Source of the DNA: Solobacterium sp. UBA636
GTDB lineage: Bacteria; Bacillota_I; Bacilli_A; Erysipelotrichales; Erysipelotrichaceae
Direction of reading: 5' to 3'
Assembly: GCA_002299675.1 (NCBI GenBank)
Contig: DBOW01000070.1
Coordinates: 1 to 14,405, forward strand
Length of the DNA: 14,405 bases
The translations under genes and the position numbers were made by a program. Under the pieces are notes generated by a model. The model worked only from the letters and a program-made list of their open reading frames with translations, ran no database searches and was not told the origin of the DNA. Numbering within the stretch: position 1 is the first letter of the stretch; each line of letters begins with the position of its first letter. Below, one piece after another: positions 6,394-12,870 of this stretch.

Positions 6394-7095
6394 TTACATA
6401 AACATTAATACCATCATCTCAATAATACCAATAGTATTATTCAGCAGATGTACACCACAGACTATTCTTATATCATCATATTTATAATAAATATAAGTCA
6501 ATGCAAAAGATAAAGTAAGATAACTGATCATCGAAATATAAGCAGCTAAATTAAATCCAGAAAAATGTCCAAAGGCAAACATCAGCCAGGATATAAAAAA
6601 GGCCGCTTTTCTGTTTTTAAATATTCTGAATATCGAATAACGATAGAGCATTTCCTCGATTATTCCAGCCAGTATTACTGATACAGAAATGCTGAAAGGA
6701 TTGTAATATAACATCTCAATTATCATTCCCTGATTGGTTGTATCCAGACTTACATTTAAAAGCGTAGACAATAGATTTTCAATTGATGTTGTGATGATAT
6801 TCAGGCTGAAAATAATTACAGTATATTTAATTATCAGTCTGAATGTTTCTTTATCTACTTTTAGTTTATCTTTATTAAAATCTTTTCTGAAGAAGAAAAA
6901 GATAAATATCATCATTATTATTGTAGATATTAATTCCATCAGAGAATAATTTTCATTTTTCAGAAAAATTATTACAGATAATGTACTTAGGACAATAATA
7001 GCTTCGTTAGCTATAAAAGGTATTAAATATTTAAGATCCAGATTTCTTTTAATCATTTCTCTCATATCTGTTATTGTATCAAAAAAAGATATCAT
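6394..7095 (-). CDS. CPBP-family intramembrane glutamic endopeptidase
   Basis: The longest frame is 233 residues, with about seven hydrophobic helices. The CPBP (CAAX protease and bacteriocin-processing) motifs are present: EEMLYR (Glu147-Glu148 and Arg152), His177 in FGHFSG, and HLLNN (His216, Asn220). These residues form the active site in Rce1-like proteases that cut within the membrane. The substrate is unknown; Gram-positive members often relate to bacteriocin immunity or maturation, but no bacteriocin gene is seen here. The start is uncertain. The ATG at 7095 lies inside the stem of the preceding terminator and has no ribosome site; an ATG at 7065 (Met11) lies 7 nt after an extended -10 (TGATACAAT) and would give 223 residues. 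Confidence 0.85.
   Translation of the reverse strand: MISFFDTITDMREMIKRNLDLKYLIPFIANEAIIVLSTLSVIIFLKNENYSLMELISTIIMMIFIFFFFRKDFNKDKLKVDKETFRLIIKYTVIIFSLNIITTSIENLLSTLLNVSLDTTNQGMIIEMLYYNPFSISVSVILAGIIEEMLYRYSIFRIFKNRKAAFFISWLMFAFGHFSGFNLAAYISMISYLTLSFALTYIYYKYDDIRIVCGVHLLNNTIGIIEMMVLMFM
7073..7081 (-). promoter_or_regulatory. Extended -10 before the alternative CPBP start
   Basis: Minus-strand TGATACAAT (7081-7073) directly follows the T run of the upstream terminator and ends 7 nt before the ATG at 7065. The -35 region is poor. It would give a leaderless or nearly leaderless CPBP message. Confidence 0.35.
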
Positions 7096-7125
7096 TAATG
7101 ATATTAATCAGAAATGATATCTTTT
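7081..7125 (-). terminator. AT-rich terminator of the symporter gene, with nested palindrome
   Basis: On the minus strand AAAAGATATCATT (7125-7113) pairs with AATGATATCTTTT (7096-7084) across a 16-nt loop, and seven T (7087-7081) follow. A perfect 16-bp palindrome, ATATCATTAATGATAT (7089-7104), is nested here, so three copies of the same 8-bp word allow competing stems. The stem has few GC pairs, so efficiency is uncertain. Confidence 0.6.
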
Positions 7126-7136
7126 GAAAAATCTGT

Positions 7137-8489
7137 TTATTTATTTAATTCCTTATTGAATACTTCTTTATCCAGCTGATTTTCGCTGTTTGATACAACT
7201 ACCGCACAGGCTGCATCACCTACAACATTTAATGATGTTACCAGCATTTCGATAGGTCGGTTAATCGCAAGGATAATAGTATAGGCCATAAGTGCCATAT
7301 CGTTGCCATAACCCATACCAGAAAGAATAGTGAAGAGAATTACCGCACCAGCTCCAGGGGCTGCAGGAGTACCGATTGAAGCTACAAGTGCCAGGATACC
7401 AATCATAAACACTGATCCAAGAGTTATATCATAGCCGCCAACCGCTGCGATAAAGATAGCCGCAATTACCTGCATAATGGCTGTACCATCCATATTTACT
7501 GTCATACCAAGAGGCAGTACAAATGAGGCAACTTCTTCATGTACACCAAGTTCCTCGGTTGTAGTCTTTAAATTAAGTGGAAGAGTTGCGGCTGAACTTG
7601 ATGTCGAGAAGCCAAACATCGCAACCTTAGAAATCTTCTTAACAAACTTGCCTGCACTTAAGCCAGTACCAGCTTTTACAAATAAGCCATAACCAGCCGT
7701 TAATACAATAAGCAGCAGCACAGTAGTAATCACAACATAGGCTGCAGCTGGAGCCAGATAGTTGATACCATAGGCAGCGAATGTTCTTGTCAGCAGACAG
7801 AAGATAGCCACAGGTCCAAACTTATTTACTACAAACGATAGAACAGTAGTAATGATTGATGACACTTCTTCACATAATTTAACCAGTACTTCAATTTTCA
7901 TTTTTGAATTATTGATTGCCAGACCTACCGCAACCGCAATAACCACAATTGCCAGAACACCACCGTTATTTGAGAAAGCTGATGCCAGGTTTGAAGGTAT
8001 CGCATTCAGAATTATCATTAAAGGATTTGATCCAGTTGAACCGGTTGAGGTTCCAACTTCACCAAGCTGAGTATTTGAGAAGGCACCCAGTTTGTAGGCA
8101 GTAAATCCAACAATTCCCGCAATAACCAGCGATACAGAAGTTGTTAACAGGAAACAGCCGACAGTTTTGGAAGAAAGTCTTCCAAGCTTTCTTGAATCTG
8201 ATATTTTTACCATTGCCAGAACAATTGATACAAATACCATTGGCACAATAATTATCTGTAAAGCTCTTACAAACAGCTGTCCAATTATATAGAAGATACC
8301 AAGTGCCTGTTCATTGCCGGCAGCTGATATATCCGCAAAGAATATTGAATTGATTGTATTCCAGACAGCTGTGTTTGAAGAGGAATTAAGATTCTCTCTT
8401 AAGAAAATAAGTCCAACACCACAGACAAGTCCCAGAATCAGGGCTATCATCATTTTGACGGCCAGTTTGTTTGAGTTTTCTTTTTTCAC
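7137..8489 (-). CDS. Dicarboxylate/amino acid:cation symporter (DAACS family)
   Basis: This 450-residue transporter belongs to the glutamate-transporter fold, driven by Na+ or H+. The hallmarks are in order: the HP1 serine motif SSSAATLP (297-304), NMDGTA in TM7 (332-337), the HP2 loop GTPAAPGAG (373-381) and NVVGDA in TM8 (421-426). By eye the TM8 arginine that binds the acidic side chain (Arg397 in GltPh) aligns with Val417, so a neutral amino acid or other non-acidic substrate is more likely than glutamate. I chose the GTG at 8489 because AAGGGAG lies 9 nt upstream and the N terminus fits the family. An in-frame ATG at 8558 would add 23 residues. The leader contains a terminator-type hairpin. 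Confidence 0.9.
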   Translation of the reverse strand: MKKENSNKLAVKMMIALILGLVCGVGLIFLRENLNSSSNTAVWNTINSIFFADISAAGNEQALGIFYIIGQLFVRALQIIIVPMVFVSIVLAMVKISDSRKLGRLSSKTVGCFLLTTSVSLVIAGIVGFTAYKLGAFSNTQLGEVGTSTGSTGSNPLMIILNAIPSNLASAFSNNGGVLAIVVIAVAVGLAINNSKMKIEVLVKLCEEVSSIITTVLSFVVNKFGPVAIFCLLTRTFAAYGINYLAPAAAYVVITTVLLLIVLTAGYGLFVKAGTGLSAGKFVKKISKVAMFGFSTSSSAATLPLNLKTTTEELGVHEEVASFVLPLGMTVNMDGTAIMQVIAAIFIAAVGGYDITLGSVFMIGILALVASIGTPAAPGAGAVILFTILSGMGYGNDMALMAYTIILAINRPIEMLVTSLNVVGDAACAVVVSNSENQLDKEVFNKELNK

Positions 8490-8498
8490 TTTATTTTT

Positions 8499-8505
8499 CT
8501 CCCTT
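8499..8505 (-). promoter_or_regulatory. Ribosome binding site deciding the symporter GTG start
   Basis: AAGGGAG lies 9 nt before the GTG at 8489. The competing upstream ATG at 8558 has only AAGGA at a tight 3-nt spacing. Confidence 0.7.
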
Positions 8506-8510
8506 ATCTG

Positions 8511-8577
8511 AAAAAAGTCTCCTTTAAAAGAGACTTCAAATAAGCATAGATAAAACATACTTCCTTTTTAGTCTCTC
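8511..8577 (-). promoter_or_regulatory. Attenuator-like leader of the symporter gene
   Basis: In the roughly 113-nt leader, AAGTCTC (8536-8530) pairs with GAGACTT (8521-8515), and the run of six U (8516-8511), which starts with the last two stem bases, makes an intrinsic terminator ahead of the GTG. A third segment, GAGAGACT (8577-8570), can pair with AGTCTCTT (8535-8528) instead, giving a mutually exclusive antiterminator of 8 pairs including one G·U. No T-box or known riboswitch motif was recognised. Confidence 0.6.
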
Positions 8578-8608
8578 GTACTAAGTTAAAGGCTTTTTTC
8601 TGTTCTCT

Positions 8609-8637
8609 ATTATAGATATCTGATTATCAATTTTCAA
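8609..8637 (-). promoter_or_regulatory. Promoter of the symporter gene
   Basis: On the minus strand TTGAAA (8637-8632), a 17-bp spacer and TATAAT (8614-8609) form a strong sigma-A-type promoter. The expected start is near 8602. Confidence 0.8.
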
Positions 8638-8659
8638 TAGATAATTTTTACTTTTTTTG

Positions 8660-8673
8660 TGTAAACGTTTACA
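8660..8673. promoter_or_regulatory. Perfect cre-type palindrome
   Basis: TGTAAACGTTTACA is a perfect 14-bp palindrome and fits the CcpA catabolite-response consensus TGWAANCGNTNWCA at every position. Its centre is about 64 bp upstream of the symporter transcription start, where CcpA would more likely activate than block. It touches the stop codon of the acyltransferase-like gene. Another LacI/GalR-family repressor could also use such a site. Confidence 0.65.
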
Positions 8674-9333
8674 TTATTTCTTGGCTACAACAGTGCCATT
8701 ATTCTTATGAATAGAATTTTCAGGAATAACTCCTCTTACACATGAAGTAGGGTAGATATTGGAATTTCTGCCTACTACAGTACCGGGATTTAAAACTGAG
8801 TTGCAGCCTACTTCTACATAGTCGCCAAGTACTGCACCAAATTTCTTGATTCCGGTTTCGATATTTTCATCTCCATTATGGACAACTACCAGCTTCTTAT
8901 CTGATTTTACATTGGAAGTAATTGAACCGGCACCCATATGTGACTTATAGCCCAGAATCGAATCGCCTACATAGTTGTAGTGAGGAGTCTGAACATTATC
9001 AAAAAGAATCACATTCTTCAGCTCACAGGAATTTCCCACAACACAGTTTTCTCCAACCAGTGCTGAACCTCTGATAAAAGCGCAGTGTCTTACTTCGGTA
9101 TTTGCACCTATGATGCATGGTGCACCAAGATAGGCAGACTCAAAAACAGTAGCGCTCTTATGTACCCAGACATTTTCTTTTACTTCAGTAAATTCATCTT
9201 TATTAAGTTTAGGTCCTAAACTTAATATCAGTTCCTTTATACCCTTGAAAGCTTCCCAGGGATATTCAAACTGTTCAAGATATTCCTTTGCGATGGTATG
9301 ATTTAAATCAAGCAGATCAGTTGTTTTATACAT
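8674..9333 (-). CDS. Left-handed beta-helix (hexapeptide) transferase, GlmU-like C-terminal type
   Basis: This 219-residue protein has a short N-terminal helical part (about 1-55), then imperfect hexapeptide repeats with Val/Ile/Leu spacing from about 60 to 205 (for example VWVHKSATVFESAYLGAPCI and later VLGDYVEVGCNSVLNPGTVV). It resembles the acetyltransferase half of GlmU and sugar-nucleotide acyltransferases, and such stand-alone proteins are often named UDP-N-acetylglucosamine pyrophosphorylase although no nucleotidyltransferase domain is present. Acyl-CoA-dependent acetyl transfer to a sugar is inferred; the acceptor is unknown. The start has AAGGAG 6 nt upstream, overlapping the stop of the Nudix gene, so the two form an operon. 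Confidence 0.75.
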   Translation of the reverse strand: MYKTTDLLDLNHTIAKEYLEQFEYPWEAFKGIKELILSLGPKLNKDEFTEVKENVWVHKSATVFESAYLGAPCIIGANTEVRHCAFIRGSALVGENCVVGNSCELKNVILFDNVQTPHYNYVGDSILGYKSHMGAGSITSNVKSDKKLVVVHNGDENIETGIKKFGAVLGDYVEVGCNSVLNPGTVVGRNSNIYPTSCVRGVIPENSIHKNNGTVVAKK

Positions 9334-9343
9334 ATTATTCTCC

Positions 9344-9799
9344 TTACTTTATATATGATATATATTCTCCATTTTTGTATTCATAGATGAGCTCAGAAAG
9401 AGTGTCATCAGTCATGATTTTATAGATTCTGTCTAAATCCAGGGACAGTTCATATTTGAGCAGATCATCTTTGTTGATCCAGAAAACCTTGCCTTCTTTA
9501 GAAGACTTCAGTTCACCCTCAAACTTGTCTGTCTTATAAAACAGCATAAGATATCTTTCATCATTATTATCAGCCTTATATTCTTCCATACCGCATAACA
9601 GCGGGTCATAAATTGTCAGACCTGTCTCTTCTTTAACTTCTCTTATTACCGAGGCAATGAAATTTTCACCTTTTTCCACATGCCCGCCAGGAAAAGTGAG
9701 CCCTGGCCAGTCTTTTTTATTTCGTTCCTGAACCAGTATTTTATCCCCTGAATAAACAAGACACATATTGGTTATAGTGGCTAACTGTTTTCTGTTCAT
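9344..9799 (-). CDS. Nudix hydrolase (MutT/8-oxo-dGTP diphosphatase-like)
   Basis: This 151-residue protein contains an exact Nudix box, GHVEKGE, seven residues, then REVKEETGL (residues 39-61), which binds metal and hydrolyses a nucleoside diphosphate linked to another group. The upstream segment (TNMCLVYSGDKILVQERNK) resembles Gram-positive 8-oxo-dGTP diphosphatases, so nucleotide-pool cleaning is likely but not proven. I start at the ATG at 9799, where family members begin; an in-frame GTG at 9820 would add seven residues and fall on the promoter. There is no ribosome site; TATAAT (9811-9806) ends 6 nt before the ATG, suggesting a leaderless message. It is the first gene left of the origin and is followed 10 bp later by the beta-helix gene. 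Confidence 0.88.
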   Translation of the reverse strand: MNRKQLATITNMCLVYSGDKILVQERNKKDWPGLTFPGGHVEKGENFIASVIREVKEETGLTIYDPLLCGMEEYKADNNDERYLMLFYKTDKFEGELKSSKEGKVFWINKDDLLKYELSLDLDRIYKIMTDDTLSELIYEYKNGEYISYIK

Positions 9800-9805
9800 G
9801 AGTAA

Positions 9806-9832
9806 ATTATATATCCACACTCAAGTTTTCAA
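9806..9832 (-). promoter_or_regulatory. Nudix promoter overlapping a DnaA-box-like site
   Basis: On the minus strand TTGAAA (9832-9827) and TATAAT (9811-9806) are separated by only 15 bp. ATATCCACA (9811-9819), one base from the TTATCCACA DnaA box, lies in the spacer and touches the -10. Confidence 0.45.
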
Positions 9833-10131
9833 CAGCTAAAGTTATTATTTATCCACAATTTGTGGAAAAGTTAAAAAGCTGTATTTTCAGGCATCATTAG
9901 TGTACTATCTGTCTAAAAACTGTTAACAATTTACTGTTAAAAGTCTGAATTTTCCACACTTTTCCACAGTTGATAATTATGTTGACAATAATTTCCACAA
10001 TTTATCAACAACATTAAAATTGTGGAAAACTGTGGAAAAGTCTTATATCTCCACATAAATAAAGAACATGTAAATTATTTCATTGTGGATTGTGGAAAAC
10101 TTACATTGTTAATTATTTGAATTGTGGAAAA
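9811..10131. other. oriC, upstream DnaA-box cluster
   Basis: This is the gene-free stretch between the Nudix gene and dnaA. Plus-strand boxes: ATATCCACA 9811-9819, TTATCCACA 9849-9857, TTTTCCACA 9950-9958 and 9960-9968, ATTTCCACA 9991-9999, TTATCAACA 10002-10010. Minus-strand TTTTCCACA: 9861-9869, 10021-10029, 10031-10039, 10091-10099 and 10123-10131; CAATCCACA at 10084-10092 is weak. Orientation flips near 10015. The stretches 9870-9949 and 10040-10083 hold no good box. Dense boxes beside dnaA and the strand switch in gene direction mark the chromosomal origin. Confidence 0.93.
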
Positions 10132-10145
10132 CTCTAAAATATAAT
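10117..10145 (+). promoter_or_regulatory. dnaA promoter with a DnaA box in its spacer
   Basis: TTGAAT (10117-10122), a 17-bp spacer and TATAAT (10140-10145) lie 22 bp before the ATG. The reverse DnaA box at 10123-10131 occupies the first nine bases of the spacer, an arrangement expected for autorepression by DnaA. Confidence 0.8.
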
Positions 10146-10167
10146 AAACGTGCATTAAGGGATAGAT

Positions 10168-11505
10168 ATGGGAAACAACAACTTTTTACTGCAGAAAATC
10201 TGGGGTGATACATTGGCTCTTATCGGTTCATCCGGCCAGGTACCAGAAGATGTACTTGGCTACTTCTCAGGCTCACAGCTTGCCGATCTGGATGGAAAGA
10301 AAGCCAGAATACTCGTTCCAGGTTTCATATATTTTGTCGTGATGAACGACTTTAAAACATTAATACAGGACTGCCTTCAGAAAACTGCAGGCTCTATTTT
10401 TGAGATTGAAATTGAACAGGAAAACAAAGTCCAGCCAGAGAAAAAGACTGTAAGTACAAACATGTTTCTTACAAGAGACATTGATAAGAATCAGACTTTC
10501 GAAAACTTTGTCATCGGACGCAGCAACCTTCAGGCTCAGGTCGCAGCTTTTTATGTTGCGAACAATCCGGGTGTTATCTACAATCCGCTTTTTATCTATG
10601 GTTCAAGCGGCATAGGCAAGACTCATCTTCTAAACGCAATAGGCAATAAGGTAAGGGAACTTTATCCTGATAAGGTTATCGGTTTTCTGACTGCATCAGA
10701 TTTCGTAGATGATGTATTCAAAGCCAAGAAAGAAAATGCCTATGATGAACTGAAAGACGAATTCAGAAATGTTGATCTGCTTCTGGTGGATGATGTACAG
10801 TTTCTGGCCAATAAAACCAAGTCTCATGAACTTTTCTTTACAATATTTAACGAACTTGTAAACAACCGTAAACAGATAGTAGTTACATCTGATCAGTCGC
10901 CCGATGATATAAAGGGACTGGAAGAGAGACTGGTTACCCGTTTCAATCAGGGCTTAACAGTCAATATAGTAGCCCCGGAATACGAAACAGCTGTCGATAT
11001 TGTCAAAATGAAAATCAAGAACAACATCACCATTTCCCAGCAGATAGATGATGATGTAATAGCTTATATCGCAACCAACTTCTCGCAGGATGTCAGAAGT
11101 CTGGAAGGGGCAATAAACAGGCTGCTGTTTTATTCAATCAACTGGTCTGAAGATAAAGACCACATTTCAATGACTACTGCCATTGATGCCTTTAAGGATC
11201 AGATTGCCGAAAACAATTCTGAACTCAGCATCACAAAAATTAAAAAAGTCGTATGCGACTACTACCATCTCAATAAGCAGCAGCTTATCGGTTCGGTTAG
11301 AACCAAGAACATCGCCAATGCCAGACATATTGCGATATATCTGTGCCGTAAGCTGTTAGATGCACCATACGATAAGATTGGTGCCGAGTTTGGCGGCAGA
11401 GATCATTCTACAATCATCAATTCCTGTCGCAAGATAGAGAAAATGCTGAAAACTGATACACTTTATATGGAAGCCATTAGAGATCTGGAGATAAGACTTA
11501 AGTAA
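10168..11505 (+). CDS. dnaA: Chromosomal replication initiator DnaA
   Basis: This 445-residue protein shows the DnaA layout: domain I (about 1-80), a short linker, the AAA+ domain (about 107-325) and the DNA-binding domain (about 345-445). Walker A is GSSGIGKT (145-152), Walker B LLLVDDV with Asp208-Asp209, the presumed arginine finger Arg258 in TRF, and the DNA-binding signature GGRDHST (409-415). It binds the boxes on both sides of the gene and opens the origin. The ATG has AAGGGA 5 nt upstream. Two deviations are visible: the Walker A loop starts GSS where GGV/GG-type is common, and RFNQGL stands where RFxWGL is usual. Confidence 0.98.
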   Translation: MGNNNFLLQKIWGDTLALIGSSGQVPEDVLGYFSGSQLADLDGKKARILVPGFIYFVVMNDFKTLIQDCLQKTAGSIFEIEIEQENKVQPEKKTVSTNMFLTRDIDKNQTFENFVIGRSNLQAQVAAFYVANNPGVIYNPLFIYGSSGIGKTHLLNAIGNKVRELYPDKVIGFLTASDFVDDVFKAKKENAYDELKDEFRNVDLLLVDDVQFLANKTKSHELFFTIFNELVNNRKQIVVTSDQSPDDIKGLEERLVTRFNQGLTVNIVAPEYETAVDIVKMKIKNNITISQQIDDDVIAYIATNFSQDVRSLEGAINRLLFYSINWSEDKDHISMTTAIDAFKDQIAENNSELSITKIKKVVCDYYHLNKQQLIGSVRTKNIANARHIAIYLCRKLLDAPYDKIGAEFGGRDHSTIINSCRKIEKMLKTDTLYMEAIRDLEIRLK

Positions 11506-11514
11506 TACACAATT

Positions 11515-11637
11515 TTATCAACAGTTTTTCCACATAAAAAACACTTAGAAACTGCTTATTATTACGCTGTTTTATGGACTTTTCCACATTTTCCACAATA
11601 CTAATAATAATAAGATAATATATATTAAACAAAAAAG
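11515..11637 (+). other. oriC, downstream unwinding region (DnaA boxes, trios, AT-rich tract)
   Basis: Between dnaA and dnaN lie TTATCAACA (11515-11523) and TTTTCCACA at 11526-11534, 11580-11588 and 11589-11597, the last two abutting. After a 4-nt gap come four TAA triplets (11602-11613) that fit the 3'-[G/A]A[T/A]-5' DnaA-trio, then an AT-rich stretch (11614-11637). Boxes–trios–AT tract in this order is the basal unwinding layout described for Bacillus subtilis, also downstream of dnaA. Confidence 0.8.
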
Positions 11638-11646
11638 GAGCTGCGC

Positions 11647-12759
11647 ATGAATTTCAAAATCAACAAAAAAGCATTTCTTGATGCCCTGGTAATTTCCAAT
11701 AAGGCACTCTCACCAAATACACCTCTTCCTGTTTTGAATGGTATTTATCTGGAAGTACAGGAAGAATCAATAATACTGATGTCTTCTGATTCAAATATTT
11801 CCATCAGAACTGAACTAAACAATAACGTAGATAAAATACTTAAAGTATCAGAAACCGGTAAAACAGTACTTGATTCTAAATATCTTACAGAAATAGTAAG
11901 AAAAATCCCGGGATCAGAAATCAGCATTGAAACAGTTGATGGATCAATTATCGGAATCTCTGGTGGAAGCTCATCATTTAAACTTAACTGCATAGATGCA
12001 GATGAATATCCGCGTATTGATTTCAGCTGTAACAGTGAACCATTTGTGATTGAAGGAAAGATACTGAAAGAAGTAATTGATGATACCATCTTTGCCTGTT
12101 CCGATTCAGTAGTAAGGCCTGTTCTTACTGGTGTAAATTTTAAGGCTGAAGGTCATAATCTTAGAGTATCTGCCTCCGATTCCTATCGTGTTGCGATCAG
12201 AAATGTAACACTGGAAAATGAAGAAAACTTTAATATAACCATACCATCAAAACATTTAAATGATGTCTATGGCTCAATAAATGAAGAAGACAGCGTAAAA
12301 ATCAAAATTGACAATCAGAAGATTATCTTTGATTTCGGCAATACACTTGTGCTTACCAGACTTCTTGATGATGAATTTCCAAATGTATCCAAACTGATTC
12401 CTTCATCATTTATGCAGACTCTGATAGTAAACAGAAGTGATTTCAAAGCTGCGATTGACCGTACATCATTCATCAAAATGGATGGAAAGAATATTATCAA
12501 GATGTCTATCAATTCTCAGAAGATGGATATTACATCTTTCAATGCACAGTCTTCATCTTTTGAAACACTTGGTATTGTTTCCTATACCGGTGATCCTCTG
12601 GAAATCACCTGCCGTGGAAACTATCTTCAGGATGCACTGAATACTCTGAAAGGTGATGAGGTGACATTAAACTTCTGTGGTCCTCTTAAACCTATCGTGA
12701 TGACTGCAGAATCTAACAAAAATCTGCTTCAGCTGGTATCTCCTTTCAGGTCATATTAA
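11647..12759 (+). CDS. dnaN: DNA polymerase III sliding clamp, beta subunit
   Basis: This 370-residue protein is of normal length for a bacterial beta clamp and should fold into three similar domains (about 1-120, 121-250, 251-370) forming a dimeric ring that tethers the polymerase to DNA. Family segments are visible, including SNKALSPNTPLPVLNGIYLE near the N terminus, VRPVLTGVNF in the second domain and a C-terminal LVSPFRSY. The start has AAGGAG 7 nt upstream. It follows dnaA after the unwinding region and is likely expressed by read-through from the dnaA promoter. It ends in a strong terminator. Confidence 0.97.
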   Translation: MNFKINKKAFLDALVISNKALSPNTPLPVLNGIYLEVQEESIILMSSDSNISIRTELNNNVDKILKVSETGKTVLDSKYLTEIVRKIPGSEISIETVDGSIIGISGGSSSFKLNCIDADEYPRIDFSCNSEPFVIEGKILKEVIDDTIFACSDSVVRPVLTGVNFKAEGHNLRVSASDSYRVAIRNVTLENEENFNITIPSKHLNDVYGSINEEDSVKIKIDNQKIIFDFGNTLVLTRLLDDEFPNVSKLIPSSFMQTLIVNRSDFKAAIDRTSFIKMDGKNIIKMSINSQKMDITSFNAQSSSFETLGIVSYTGDPLEITCRGNYLQDALNTLKGDEVTLNFCGPLKPIVMTAESNKNLLQLVSPFRSY

Positions 12760-12775
12760 GTTATTAATCAATTTT

Positions 12776-12796
12776 AGCCCGTTTACGGGCTTTTTT
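12776..12796 (+). terminator. Intrinsic terminator after dnaN
   Basis: AGCCCG (12776-12781), loop TTTA and CGGGCT (12786-12791), followed by T to 12796, form a GC-rich stem with a U tract, 17 bp after the dnaN stop codon. Confidence 0.92.
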
Positions 12797-12841
12797 CTTT
12801 AAATAATATAGGTGTACGTTCTACATAAAAAAGCTAAAAAA

Positions 12842-12850
12842 TGGTATAAT
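12842..12850 (+). promoter_or_regulatory. Extended -10 promoter of yaaA-recF-gyrB
   Basis: TGGTATAAT is an extended -10 ending 20 nt before the yaaA ATG. No good -35 is seen at 16-18 bp. Its place just after the dnaN terminator makes it the likely start of the next operon. Confidence 0.65.
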
Positions 12851-12870
12851 TTCATAGGGTCATTTAATTT

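Noticed and set aside
8490..8558. 23-residue N-terminal extension of the symporter as the main product
   Set aside because: The GTG has a better-spaced ribosome site and the family N terminus begins there. The upstream ATG is kept only as a possible regulatory start.
8490..8602. T-box or known amino-acid riboswitch in the symporter leader
   Set aside because: The leader is short and has no AGGGUGG-type T-box sequence and no recognisable conserved riboswitch core.
9849..10131. Regularly recurring short repeats that could suggest a CRISPR array
   Set aside because: The repeats are 9-bp DnaA boxes in both orientations with irregular spacing, next to dnaA.
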